A stretch of 64,000 bases of DNA from Allolobophora icterica (lineage: Eukaryota > Annelida > Clitellata > Crassiclitellata > Lumbricidae): NCBI GenBank assembly GCA_963556255.1, contig OY744613.1, positions 39,685,286 to 39,749,285 on the forward strand, read 5' to 3'. The translations under genes were made by a program, and so were the position numbers. Of this stretch, positions 1 through 11,954 are shown piece by piece; the first letter of the stretch is position 1, and each line of letters opens with the position of its first letter. The notes beneath the pieces are model-generated. The model was not told the origin of the DNA, ran no database searches, and was given only the letters and a program-made list of their open reading frames with translations.

Positions 1-1480
1 TTAGTCATCCATCCTCCGTTATCCTGCTGTGAGGCCATGTGCCTTCCTTGCCCCGCTGGTCTCCTCTATTTCCTCTCCACATCTCTGTCGCTCCGTCTGT
101 CTCTGTCTCGCTGTCTCTTGTTCTCCACAATTCTCGCGCCGTCGACTTGTGTTTGCGCGTCTGTCTCTCTCTCCAGTCTACCCAATGCAACCTCCTCCTC
201 CTCTTCGAGGAAGAGTAGCACCTGCGACTGACAACACTGAATTTACAAGACACAATACAACAAAAATGTAACAAGTAACAAGTTTGCATACTGAAACACA
301 GAGAAAACAAAGAAATCGCTAAAACAAGTAGCAAAAATAATGTTTACAATTCTTGCGCCACAAATTTTTCTAGGATATAAGACCACTTTTATGGTTTTAA
401 CGGGTCAGGGTCTGTTTGGACATAAAACAACCCTGCTATAGTGTGCAAGTCGTGAAGCGTAAAATGTCCGAGTGACCCCGTGCTGCACGCACTTGACATA
501 CACGAAGCGCAAGCATTAGAAAGAAACAAGAAAAGCAAAAGATAAGGTGCTGTGACTTATCACTCCTCTCGTCACTGATATAATAAAAAGCTGATACATT
601 GTCTGGTGCTATAGTCTGGTGCGAAGCAGAATTGAACAGTGATGTTAGAAATATAACAGTATAACATGCGAACTAATTGACCAATCCAAAATAATGACAG
701 AGCAAAGAAACAAGTCAGCAACTATCAAAAACGCAATAATGACGTCCACCTAATAACGCAGTAAGTCTTATATGCGAAAAACTACACTTTTATGGGGTGA
801 AATTTACATCGAGATGTACAGGCAACATGAGCTGTAACGTAAGGGGAATGAAGTAACTCGTGATTCATAAGAAAGATCTTGGGTGCCATTCCCAGTCACA
901 AAGACGTTAAAGGGGAGTAAACCATATATAAATCCCCATGGTGCAACGCATACGCTAGCCAACTCAAAGCTAAGGAGTATTATATGGTTAATCAGTGTAA
1001 TACGTGTATGGTATTTCGTGCACCGTATTTTAACGTAAGTAATATCGTTGTGATATATCTGATCTGTGTTTGAACCAAGCAAAAGTATGGAAGGCACAAT
1101 CGATGACGACTTCCATTGTTGTGTGATCTTCCATTGTTGTGTGATGAAGCGCTATGTGCGTTATCCCCAACACGGTGTGGATTCGTTTCCAGACAATCAT
1201 TTAGAACAAAAATTATTAGCGCTATACTCTATCCACTCTTGTGTTCCTCTTCTCTGCTTCACTATATATTATTGTATCGTATCGTATCTGTGAATCTGTT
1301 AAGCGCCGCTCACTGCATAAACTATTCAGAGGCGCTCTCATCGTGACTACAATGAGGGAAAAGAAGTCTTCAGGCAGCGGTGAGAAGAGAACGAGGTCCT
1401 AACCAAAATCTTACTAAAAATTGAAAGGAAAAGGTCATTCAATAGAGTAGGGCCAAGAATGGCTGTAGTGGCTCTCAGAC
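1..1480. other. No gene recognised
   Basis: The first 240 bases are rich in CT/TCT runs and give only low-complexity reading frames. The rest is AT-rich with short frames lacking family motifs. I see no splice-bounded coding segment or transposon end. A LINE 3' tail begins near 1490. Confidence 0.5.
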
Positions 1481-1489
1481 GCCTCAGAT

Positions 1490-3660
1490 GGTATTGTATT
1501 TATTGTATTGTATTTAAACATTTATAAAGCGCCCCTAGTAGGGTGAATCGTTCAGAGGCGCTCCCAGTGCGCAAGGCCGAGAGAAAAAAATAAGTCTTGA
1601 GGAAAGCAAAAGAAGATGAAGGGTTACTTATTAAAATTTGAGAGCGAGTAGAAGGAGACAGTGTATTCCAGAGAGATGGACCAATTGAGGCAAAAGATCG
1701 GGACTGAGCCATAGCTGTTCTAGTATGAGGAACTGAGAGATCAAATCTGTCTGAGGAGCGAAGTGGACGATGCGAGGAGACAGAAAGAGGCCGGTGAATT
1801 ATATCAATTAAATATTTGGGGGCGAGACCCCGCTGTGTCTTTGACACCAGAATAAGGATTTTGAACTTAATACGTGCATAGAGAGGAAGCCAGTGCAGTT
1901 TCTCAAACATGAAGGATGAAATGCGTGAGTAGCGTGGCAGACGGGCAATTAATCTCGCAGCTGCATTTAGGACTGACTGCAGAGGCATGAGACGGACCTT
2001 AGGAAGACCGATTAGAAGCGAATGCAGTAGTCAATTCTGGAGCAAATGAAAGCATGGACCAGCGTTGTGAAAACAGAGGAAGAGACAGATCGTGGAAACA
2101 GGAGCGCGTCAGGTGGTAAAAGTTCTCAGCAAACGACATGGTGCTGTCAGTGGTGACGCTTCAGTGACGGACACTGGAAGAAAATTTTAAAACAAATGAG
2201 GATACACTGCGTTTTAGAGTGCAAGATCAAGTTTAGGCAGTTTCTGTTTGGTGTCAAACCAGATCAGTTGGATCTTAGAGGCCTTGAGACTGAGTCGATT
2301 AGCTGACGTCCAAGCATGTAGATCAAGTGGCTGAAAGTCATTGGATGCAGAGAGGGGGATCTCCTCAGAGGAAGAGCATTAGACAATGGTTTGGACATCA
2401 TCCGCGTTGAGGTGGCCAGAGGCAAGTTGTTTCGAAAATAGAGAAGGAATGTCGGGTGTGTAAAGTATATACAGAATGGGGCCGAGGACAGAATCATGAG
2501 GGACACCATACTCAATCCTGACCGAGGCCGTTCTGTAGTCACCAAGAACAACTTTCTGGGAGCGATGGGACAAGCAGGATCTACAGAAGAGAAGAAAGGG
2601 ACCACTGACGGACCACGACGCCTTAGAAGAATCTCGTGGTCCACCATGTCGAAGTACGAAGACACATCAAGGAGTGCGAGAAGTGTCAAGTGCGATCTGT
2701 CATTGGCAATATACATGTAGATGTTCGACTAACCCTGACTGACTAGGAGGGAGGAGCCCAGACTACTCGAGGTTGGGCAAGAGTTGGGCTGAGACAAGCC
2801 TCTCAAGGGTTTCCGAGAGAAAGGAAATGTTTGATATAGGACGATAGGTAGAGCAGACTTGGGAGTAAAACTTTTTTATTAGTTTTTTGAGGGCAGGGAA
2901 AACAATAGCCCACTTCTGAGAAAGTGGGACGTGGCCCTCTGCTAAAGACCTTTTGAACATACGTGTATGTATACCAGAAATGTCATCTAGAACATTAATG
3001 ACAATGAACGGAGGAAGCGGGTCCAGTTCACGGGACTTCTCGTTTGAAGAGCTGTGAACAAGATGTAGATCAACCTCGAGGATGGGACGAAAGCCGTCGA
3101 ACTTGCTCTCAGTACGACTGAAATGTGGTGGAGACGAGTTGGCGGTTGAAGCACGAAGGCCCACGATCTTCTCCGTCATCATCCTGAGGAAGTCATCGGC
3201 AGAGAAGGCAGGAGAGACAGACGACCGAGATGCTCGACCCAGAAGACCCGAGAGATGGAGGACCAGAGGCGTTTCGGGTTCCTTTCCTCACTTGCCACGA
3301 GGTTCTCCCAATACTCCGCCTTCTTGCGGCGGTAGAGACGGTGAAGTGACTGGAGTTGGGTCACCCAAGCCAGACGGTCAGCCGGGTCCTTAGAGCGACG
3401 GTAGCGTCTTTTGAGGTAGCGCGTGCGTCGGCGAAGCTGACGACATTCACCGTCGAACCACACGGCGAGGGATCGCAAGCGCGTCTTGACCTTAACTGCG
3501 GGAGCAGATTATCCAACAAATCTAGTCATAGTGGAAGAATGAAGGTCGAACAGGTCAGACATCGACAAGGCGTCCAACGAGGAGGAGGAGGAGGAGGCGG
3601 AGGCAAGTTTTGAGAAGCGAAGAGCGTCACAGAATGAATTGACCGGATTTGGGCCACGAG
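1490..3660 (-). mobile_element. Degenerate CR1/L2-like non-LTR retrotransposon
   Basis: Read on the minus strand, the pieces follow the order of a LINE ORF2. A basic linker containing AVWFDGECRQL lies at about 3430-3480. The early RT segment STYRPISNISFLSETLERLV is at 2780-2860, a degraded palm segment (DVSSYFDMVDHEILL) near 2650, the RT motif GVPHDSVLGPILYILY near 2500 with ADDVQ after it, and the conserved tail (LHWLPL, GLAPKYL, GPSLWNTLS) at 1500-1988. Frame changes and stops break it, so no intact polymerase remains. The 3' end carries the word seen at other LINE ends here (a GGGGCGCT-type core and GAGCGCCTCTGA) and finishes in a short pentanucleotide tail of ATACA type at 1490-1516. The endonuclease end is missing, as in a 5'-truncated insertion. 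Confidence 0.85.
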
Positions 3661-3664
3661 ATTC

Positions 3665-4875
3665 TTTCAGCCTCGCTCCGTGCGAATGGTATGAATGGGT
3701 GTGAATGTAAGGGTCTAAAGGAGAGAAAAAATTAATTGAATGCATCGCAATTGATTTCGCTCCTTGTGCTTGAATTAAAAAATGTCATTCTTGTTGTTAT
3801 TTAAGATACAAAAAAGGCCAGAAAAAATCTTCAAAAAAAGGTAGGCACGTATTTTAAATTGCAGTCTCAAGTTGTTACTTATAGCTGCTAAGTTGCAAAA
3901 CCCTTTTGCGGTTTCTCATTAAACGCAACACAGAGGATCAGCCTAAAAATAAATGGTGGAACATCAGCTGATGTTCTGAATCAACTTCAACAGGAACTCA
4001 AGTGGAAACTTTACGCTGTGGATACAATACTCGTAAAACGGAGACGTAAGATTAGGATATTAGTAACCATTTTGCTCGCTAATAGGTTTCAGTCGTTATT
4101 CAAATTGTGTTTCTCTGGACAAAATTATGCGTAGAATTGTTCTTGTTTTATAGCGAATGACCTTATAGGCCCTAATTGATAGGCCTATCTAGGCCTTAAA
4201 GGCCTAGATTTTGGAACGGCCATCCTATATATTTTCTTATTTTCTTACATTATTTGCTCTCATCTTACTTTTCTAATGCCGTATGTCGATCCTATGCTAC
4301 ATTGTTCTTGTATTGGATTGATCTTCTGGATGGAGAATAATTAGGACTTTGGCTTTGGTTGCCATCTGTCGATTCATTTCGCCTAAGACACCGGCGCCAT
4401 AGATAAACTAAGTAACTATATATTAATCTCTGTAGTGAAGCAATCGTTATATGTCTGGGCATCAATCGATAGTCGTTGGTAAATAACCCGTGTATCGTAA
4501 TCGCAGTTTGGATTCGTTTATTCAATATGCGTCTCTGATAATTAATTAATCAGATTGAAACGTTGCTGTCCAATTAACATGGTTTATTTCCCCGCTCGAA
4601 AGTAACCAATGGGAGCTATTATCAAAATTGTGGTTGATGATTTCCCTTCTAGTCAGCCATGTGAGCAATGCTGGCTAAATGATGAATTTCCTCTTCTTAG
4701 GCTAACTCGTAAAACAACTCTTTTTGGTTTCCTCGTAACGGCGTCATACAAAGTTCTCATAACAACAGATCTCCAAATATTCAACTTGAAGAAATATTTT
4801 GGAGATCTGTCGTTAATGTTAACTGTCGCAGATGAGGATTTTCGATATTTTGGGCATTCCTCACCCTGCCGCGAC
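3665..4875. other. No gene recognised
   Basis: This stretch is AT-rich. A cluster of AGGCCTA-type words lies at about 4160-4205. A 98-residue frame at 4609-4905 has no recognisable motif or splice context, so I do not call it a gene. Confidence 0.45.
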
Positions 4876-5162
4876 TTAGGACGGTTTATAGGCTACTTCG
4901 GGTGAAGTATAATTCGTGTTACTACGAATCAAGTGAGACAGAAAGATTATGATAGAAGAGAGGAGTAAGCTAGCCAGATCCTGGCAGAACATTGTTATTT
5001 GAATATAACAGCACAGAAGCATTTATAATAATTAATTAGGGTGCGCCGCATCTATTATCACAAATAATAAAATAGTTACAATGATTTCTAAATGTTAGCC
5101 GTCGAGCCGATAATTTTCAAAATACACGAATTATACTTCACCCGAAGTATAAACCGTCCTAA
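4876..5162. mobile_element. Short inverted-repeat element (MITE-like), unclassified
   Basis: The left end reads TTAGGACGGTTTATA, then a five-base interruption, then CTTCGGGTGAAGTATAATTC. The right end is its reverse complement without the interruption. The ends enclose about 287 bp of AT-rich DNA with no coding potential. I could not find a convincing target-site duplication. The terminal repeat also contains the small palindrome CTTCGGGTGAAG. Confidence 0.55.
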
Positions 5163-5202
5163 ATGACTAATTATATAGACATTTTGCTTGATTGTAATAT
5201 GT

Positions 5203-5250
5203 TTACCATGTGCAGCGCAGTGCGTTTACTAGTGCTTCTTAATAAAGAAT
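5203..5250 (+). repeat. SINE 3'-end remnant
   Basis: The block GCAGCGCAGTGCGTTTAC, then a GCTT-TTAATAAAGAA tail, matches the 3' ends of the tRNA-type SINEs at 27476-27812 and 32250-32478. The tRNA-like head is absent. It lies about 90 bases before the exon at 5340. Confidence 0.6.
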
Positions 5251-5339
5251 ATATACTTACTTACTTAAGCTGCACGACCGTATACAAATATTATTACGCT
5301 GACTATAGGCCTACTGCGTTCATTTACTTTCGTTCTCAG

Positions 5340-6214
5340 ATTCGGACGAAGTAAAACCATTGATCGATAAGAAATCTCCGGAAAAACCATTAATCGATCA
5401 GAAATCTCTGGAAAAACCAAGTGAACTGGGAAAAAAGCCAAAAAAGTCGAAGGATAAAAAATCTGGAACTACTCCAAGTAAAAGTGACCTTAATCTGTGA
5501 GTTAATTTTTCTGTTTTCTTTTCTGTTTTATAACAATTATAATTACAATTACGTTTCAAGTCGAATTTCTTTTGAAATCTTGAAGCGTCTAAAATGACAC
5601 TTGGCTCAGCTAGTACACTTGTGCACCACCTGTGAATTCTGAGATCATATAACAGTCACTTGTGGACAAGTTATGAAGGTCTGAGATCAGATTTCCAGCG
5701 ATTCGGTTGGGTTTTCTAGACCATATCGAGCGATCAGCAAGATAACCAGAATAAGAGTTTTGTCCGAAATGAGTCTGAGCAGATAAGCTTACGTCTCCGT
5801 AAAACGTCATGCTCCTTCTAAAACCGTAAGTTTTTGCATGAAGTTACTTGTCTCTAAATAGCATACCTTCCAAGAAATGACTACGGAAGTCCGCCGAAAA
5901 ATTTAGACTTGAAAGTCTGATTCAATGAAGGTGGAATATTATTGCTGAGCGCAAATATGAGGCGCAAATATGAATGCTTTGGCTGACAATAGCGTCATGT
6001 GTGGGTGTAGACTTACAAGTGGTGCCACATAGTTCCCAGTGACAGATTGTCATTTGAAGGATGGAATTCAAAGTAAACCGTCGAAACGACAAAGCTATAA
6101 ATGCCTGTATTAAATAAGCACTGCTATAAACCACCGTACAGTATTAATACAACGTTCAACATTGTTTTTATTTTTAGAGCTAAGCCAACTCCTGGTGAAC
6201 CTGCAAAACCTTAA
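5340..6214 (+). CDS. 3' exons of a Lys/Pro-rich repeat protein
   Basis: Two exons join in frame: 5340-5496 (after TTCTCAG, before GTGAGT) and 6178-6214 (after TTTTTAG). The first encodes a Lys/Ser/Pro-rich, probably disordered segment with two copies of a ten-residue unit (KPLIDKKSPE, KPLIDQKSLE), then a run of basic residues (KKPKKSKDKK). The second encodes LAKPTPGEPAKP and a stop. Upstream exons were not found, so the N-terminus and family are unknown. The 157-nt exon enters in phase 1 and leaves with two bases, which the next exon completes exactly, supporting the junction. The stop falls inside a 33-bp tandem repeat whose other units stay open in another frame, so the annotated end may be a frameshift. 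No function can be assigned. Low complexity means a chance frame cannot be fully excluded. Confidence 0.55.
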
Positions 6215-6330
6215 AGTCAACTCCTGGTGAACCTGCCCAAATCGTAAAGTCAACTCTTGGTGAACCTGCTCAAACCTCAAATTCAACTCCTGGTGAACTT
6301 GCGAAAATCAAAATTCGACTCCTGGTTAAA
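6184..6330 (+). repeat. 33-bp tandem repeat over the end of the Lys/Pro-rich gene
   Basis: Four to five copies of a unit built around CAACTCCTGGTGAACCTGC run head to tail. The first unit is 32 bp and the next two are 33 bp. Apart from the first, the units read openly as an 11-residue repeat around STPGEPAQ until TAA at 6340-6342. Confidence 0.8.
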
Positions 6331-6519
6331 CCCGTTTATTAATTTCAAAACTGTTTAAACTTCCCAAATTTTAAAGACAATTTCTCCTGAAACTCCCAAA
6401 TCACAAAGTGAACTCATAGCAACCATACGCCAAGCACTTGCGAATAGGCCTAAATCGTTATATTTCTGGTTGATTTTAAATATATGTAATATTTTCGTTT
6501 ATTATGAATCAACTGCGAC

Positions 6520-6930
6520 TTGTTACAGAAAAAGTCTTTTTTTCTTTCTCAGTCTTCTGCTGTTGAGCAGGTTTGTGACATGGACGACCTCGTGTTCCCC
6601 TCCGACCTCCTCCATCCTGTTCGGTTTGTGAGGACTTCGCTTGATGACGAACGTCAGTTAGGGTTTCACTTGATTTGTCCATATCATGTCTTGGGAAATA
6701 GCCGAGGTGGTTTCCCGTTGCCTAACTTGCCTTCCTCGCGGTTCGAGTAGTGGCCTACGCCGCTCACGTTAGCCAGCTGTTTCAGGGTTCCCACCTCGCG
6801 TAGCGCCCAAGGTGGTACTTCAGAAACCTTCACCACTGATGGCATAGCCTCAGCAGGCAATCCCCTACTCGGCTGTTACCCCCCCCCCACCACGGCGAGG
6901 TGTGAGACGGACTTTGGGGGGGGGGACAGA
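6520..6930. other. Unclassified GC-rich segment with C and G tracts
   Basis: This block differs in composition from its AT-rich surroundings. It ends with a C tract near 6880 and a G tract near 6916, separated by ACCACGGCGAGGTGTGAGACGGA. The 76-residue frame at 6520-6750 has no recognised domain. It may be a SINE or LINE 3' end, but I could not place it. Confidence 0.35.
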
Positions 6931-7019
6931 AAGAGTATGCTACAGTAAAAAAGCATTAGTCTAGATTAGTCTACGAAAGGTGGAATACTATATAGTTCAT
7001 AGAACATGTCGGAACAAAA

Positions 7020-9615
7020 TTCTAGGTATAAAGCAGTGATTGTCCTTGCATGGAAGTTCAAAAAGCATGAGGTCTTTGGCGTAGACCATGGGTCCTACGT
7101 ACAATACCTGGAAATAGAGAGCGAAGAACGTGGCTGGGGTTACGTATAACCGCCTGTAAGAGTCTGCCGTCAGCCTCATCCATCATTTGGTCCAAGTCTG
7201 GTTGTTGCATCGAGATAAAGTCCATTCTCTGCATTTAACGTAGGAATCACCATAATCTGTAGTAATCACTGAACAAGGCAAGGCCACGCCATGCTCGAAA
7301 GGCATAGAGTAGTTTCCCAAATATTGTAGCACGGGTCACCTCGTGAATTGCATAAGTGGGAAGTCCATGGGCACGTAAGATTCTTATAGCATGCGAAAGC
7401 CTGGAACAAGTGGCGATTAGCTCACTAACGTGCGCTGTGGCTCTGAGGTCGTCTGTGATGGTAACACCAAAGTAAGTAAGTAAGTAAGTAAGTATATTCT
7501 TTATTACACCATTAGCAAACGCACAATGGGACAGAAGTTAGAAGCATTGATTGTAAAACATAGAAGTAATAATAAATCGAAATAAAAATGATAAAATAAG
7601 TGATTAAAAAAAGCAAGTGTTTTCTTATCATTTATGCAATAATCTAGCAATGTAACCCTTCCCCGTCAAAGGATCGCATCGTGGTATCTCGCGATTATGC
7701 CAGCGAGGTCGAAGATAGTATCCGGAAGATCGTATCGGAGGGAGCAAATCATGGAGGACATGCCCAGGGTTACGAAGGATTGCTACAAAGAGAGCATCGT
7801 CAGCCTTAGAATACAACAAGTCAAATGTAGGAGTATCAGTTGGCAGATACCCTTGTCGCTTAAGCTTACGTATCAAGGCAGAGACGATCTCTCTCAAGAC
7901 CATTGGAAAATCCCCACCAGACTGGAGATGAGTACAACATTCGTGCCAATGTGGTGGAACGTACAACATCATGAAGGCGGCTTCCGGTTAAACCATGCGA
8001 AACCAGGACTCGCAGAGCAAAAAAGGATTGTTTAGCTTTGCAACAAATGCTGTTAATGTGTGAGGAGAACCCAATTTTTTCAGAAAGAGTGACTCCCAAA
8101 ATTTTAATTTCATTTACACGTACGATCCCCGCAATGGGCGGAGGGGTATCTAGAATTTTGGTTCGAGGACGCCTTATTATGATTTCACAAGACTTACTAT
8201 GATTTAAGCGCAAGTTGCAATTTCTGGCCCATTCAGCTATGTGGGCAAGTTCAGAGTCAGTAGTCGCTACGTTTGAGGCAGGAATTATCAAATTGCAATC
8301 GTCTGCGTATTTGAATAATCGGTTCCCTGCATGAAGCAATTTTAGTCCAGAAATGGTGGCTAAAAAGTGGATTGGCCCAAGCCCTGACCTCTGTACAGTG
8401 CAAGCATTTATACATTTGTATGGGGAAATGATGCCACAAAATTTTGTACAGTGCACTCGATTAAAAAGCAAAGAAAGCACCCAATTGTAAACAAAATCAG
8501 GAATAACATGGAGGCTAACTGCTCTGCGAGGTAATTATGCCTTACAGTGTCAAATGCCTTTGAAAAGTCAAGCGATATCATGCGGGCATACGGCTCGCAT
8601 GTAACTATTTCTAGTAAATGATCAGTTATTGCTATCAGTGCCGCCGAGGTAGAAGGCATATTGGTCTGAATAAAGACTATTCTCCTTAGGGTTTGTAAGG
8701 ATTGGATAATAGTAAATTTGCACAACAAATTTTTCCAAAATTTTACATAAAACCGTTTTGGTTACTCTATCGATTCCAAGTTGCTGAGGAGGATTCCTGT
8801 CACGAGCTCGTCCACGAAAGGTTATCCTTTCACGAGATTTGTTGACATTAAGAGAAATATTGTTCTTTTTAGCCCATTCTGATATATGGTTAAATTCGTT
8901 TGAGACCGTATGTCTCATATTCTCTCCTGAAATCAGATACATGTCATCTGCATACTTATCTGTCTTGTTTGGGGGGTGCAAAGGATGGAGATCTGAGGTT
9001 CCAACGACGAAGGCGACAGGGTCAAACCATGACCCTTGGACGATACTTGGAAGATAATTTCAAGGCATAGGGCCTATCGTGCCTGATGTGTGCGGTCACG
9101 TTAAAACTCAATCATCCTGTTAAAAATTTGATCTGGTAAGTCCAGTTGGGAGAGTTTGTGCGCCAATGTCGAATGACGCAGGGATTCGAAAGCTTTTTAA
9201 AAGTCTAGAGAGATCAGGGTAACATAGTTGTTGGTAATTAATAGTTGAAAGACATGATGAAGTATGGCTATTAGTAGTGGAGCCAGTGGACCGAAAAGCA
9301 AATTGATCCGCAATTATATATCGGGTATAGGAGGGTGACATAAGGAGGGATAAATGTAGCCTTGTACAACTTCTATTTCTATAATCCTGTACAGTATGGA
9401 TACAATTGAGATTGGTCTGAATTCTGTGGCTGTCTTCGGCGCAGGAACTTTTGGGATAGGTTTGATTACAGCGGTTTTCCACTGAGTAGGGACGTGAGAG
9501 TTCGCTATTGATTTGTTTACAAGCGCTGCAAGTATGTTGGCATACATAGGTGCTGAAATCTTCAGAAACCAGGAGGACAGTATGACCCAACCGGTCAAGG
9601 ATAAAGAAATCATAT
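7020..9615 (-). mobile_element. Host LINE (copy X), RT domain split by a second LINE
   Basis: On the minus strand the element begins near 9615 with the early RT block (PTQWKTAVIKPIPKVPAP, then FRPISIVSILYRIIE). DQFAFRSTGSTT follows near 9290, and the catalytic block YADDMYLI with SEWAKKNNISLNVNKS near 8900. The frame reaches about 8760 (QQLGIDRVTK) and resumes at about 7478 as YFGVTITDDLRATAHVSELI, running on to the C-terminal HVLRSLFPGI near 7060. Those two ends are consecutive in this LINE clade, so a separate copy (7479-8752) sits between them. Stops and frameshifts are present in both halves. It is a jockey/CR1-group non-LTR element; I cannot fix the clade. Confidence 0.8.
7479..8752 (-). 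mobile_element. LINE (copy Y) nested inside copy X
   Basis: The minus strand reads from RT block 2 (ILEKFVVQ, DQYAF) near 8740 through ISLDFSKAFDTVRHNYL near 8560, YADDCNLIIPAS near 8300 and KILGVTLSEKIGFSSHINS near 8090. It ends with the C-terminal HVLHDLLPP and LRPRWHN near 7690. The 3' UTR continues to about 7479 and ends in a (TTAC)n tail, seen on the plus strand as GTAAGTAAGTAAGTAAGTA at 7472-7495. It is 5'-truncated at RT block 2. A related 3' fragment lies at 51434-52260. Confidence 0.8.
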
Positions 9616-10156
9616 CTTTTACTGTTAGTAACTATTTGGCAGTGTAACTTTGAAATTGAACTCCAGATGGTTTAGATATCATACTGATGAATAAGGGCAT
9701 GATTTCTAAGTGCATGTTTTGTTACAGGTGTTTCTTATGTGGTTTGCAATATGAGTCACATGGTCGATCAAAGGAAATAGGCAAGTAAATGAGTATGTAA
9801 GTTGTTGTACTTTGCAGTTTACACTGAGCCAAGGCCATACATCTATGTCGCCCTTGAGATAACCACGCATCTCGAGACTTGTAGTCTGTTGACCTAATGT
9901 GACAAACAGAATTCGCCTGGAGAGTGTGAACAGACCTATAGTCTCCATCTAGGCTAATCTTGTCATTCTGTTTATTGTATCTGTGGTAGGCTAATCGACT
10001 ATGCATCCGAAATGAAGTTTCCGTTTGAAGACCATCTACTCCGGAATTGCGTCCAAATTTTGCTATTTTCGGCCCGCATTCCGGGAATAAGTGGCCTACA
10101 CAGCATCTAGTCTTTGGGATTTATGTTAGTATATTCTATTAACGTTTGAAAACTAT

Positions 10157-10162
<6 letters not shown>
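9616..10162. other. No gene recognised
   Basis: AT-rich sequence with short frames only. No family motif, splice-bounded exon or transposon end was seen before the TA tract. Confidence 0.4.

Positions 10163-10228
<66 letters not shown>
10163..10228. repeat. (TA)n microsatellite
   Basis: About 33 uninterrupted TA dinucleotides. Confidence 0.98.
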
Positions 10229-10230
<2 letters not shown>

Positions 10231-10233
<3 letters not shown>

Positions 10234-11390
10234 CTTTATTAATTCAAACTGACAAGTACGCAGTAAGATTACATTGAAACATGGAAGCACAATCAATATC
10301 TTTATTAAACACGCGGTTTGGCAGCCATGAAAGGCGTCGCCCAAGAGGGTTGGTTACGAGTATCGATCCGCGTTTCTAATGCCTGTCCATGAGTTATACC
10401 ATGACTCTACCCCCCCCCCCCCTATGGTTTCATGTCGTCTCGTGAAGACCGACACAAAGGAGAACATCCTAAAGCGGTGCTGTGACTTTTTTCAAGTGAC
10501 AGTTACGGCAACGATGGCAGGTGCATCAAAATGACCGCCACGCGTTCCACCTCATTAACACGAATAGCACACAAGCCGCATAAGCTGCAGAACTATAGAT
10601 GTACAGACATCCATGTGAGGTCTAATACAATACCTATGTAAACGTGGATGGGGCTGAGCCTCAAAGCCAAAAAGGAACGTTTTGGAATATATGTCGCAGA
10701 TAATAAATAGTCTACGAAGAACGATGGATTCTACGCTGTGCGAGATCAGACCTCAGTCGTTAACATTAAACATCCGTCGCAAACTCTTTATGTTCACTCT
10801 TTCGCTGCTCCTCGTCCTGTAACAAACAATATTTTTCGCAGAGGCCAAATCCATTGACTTGGGGCCTCAACCTGTCGCGTTGTCTTAAAACGCATTCTCT
10901 GCTCGCCTAACATTCTGATGCATCGATACACAACCACGATTTAAAAGAATGGTTTTCTACAGCTTACGGAGAAGAGAAATAAAAAATTCAGGGCAATCTT
11001 TAAGCTTCAATGACTAAATTTTCTCGCGAAAGAAAAGAAACTAGACTGAAAAAGAAAATTGTTTCCTATTTTCTTCCATTTACTAATTCTGTTTTTTTTT
11101 AAATTCAACATAAGGCAAAACGTTTATTGACACCAAACACGATATTCAAGTGCAACTGAATTAATTAAATATACGACCTATTTCAGTACTTCACTGTATA
11201 CAGTAAAAATAACTTTTAGCGAACAATTGCCCAGGTTCAAAAGGGTTATCCCAAAAGGAGGAATAATTGCTCCGCTGGCAGGGAGCACAATTTCCAACAA
11301 TTTCCTTTTATAAACATAGCAGCTTCAGTGATATTTGTTAAGCCTAGTAGTTACATAAAACATCGCCCCAGTACTCGCTTTATACAACAA
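10231..11390. other. No gene recognised
   Basis: A C tract lies near 10412. Otherwise this is unremarkable AT-rich sequence with no supported gene or repeat boundary. Confidence 0.4.
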
Positions 11391-11394
11391 CAGT

Positions 11395-11700
11395 AAGCCT
11401 ACTATGTGCATTCTAAGTCAAGAAGATACTGTTTTAGTTTTAATTTAAAAATCCTTAGAGTAGTCACATTTGTCAAAAGAGTCGGAAGCGAATTCCATAC
11501 ACACGGTCCACGATAAGGAATTGAAACCTGTCTAGTTTTAGTGCTAGCAAAGTTCTTGTGAAACTTATTACAAAATCTGGTGTAGTAACAATATAATTCC
11601 GAATTCCAATGAAAGTAGCTGGCGAACTTTTCGGCAATAGCTTATGTTTGAATCGATACATGAATAGTCCAATCTGCAGCTTATTTAGCCTATGTCTGGC
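11395..11700 (-). mobile_element. LINE ORF2 C-terminal fragment
   Basis: The minus-strand translation contains MYRFKHKLLP, then in a shifted frame FHKNFASTKTRQVSIPYRGP and VWNSLPTLLTNV, then FKLKLKQYLL before a stop. This is the standard tail of CR1/L2-type ORF2 proteins (an R-Y-R-GP-VWNSLP block). Only the 3' end is present, with at least one frameshift. Confidence 0.75.
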
Positions 11701-11954
11701 AACGAAAGTATTCTGAGATTTCTAAAATATGGTCTCGGTATAGCTGGTAGAAAGTGGCATGATGTTAACGGTTATAGAATATACGAGTGGGCAAATGTGT
11801 TTCAATTTTTAGCAGGTCCAGGTTATAGGCCTAGTCACCTGTTAACACGTGTCACCAGATATTCAGTAGTTTGCTTACCCCGATCTGTTTTATTTTTTTG
11901 CCATCATACTTTCAAAGGAATTCAGTTTAGATGAAGTCTCGTCATAATTAATTA

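Noticed and set aside
5..334. 109-aa minus-strand frame ending in an Arg-rich segment
   Set aside because: It could be a LINE tail by composition, but no diagnostic motif is present and the start is truncated by the window edge.
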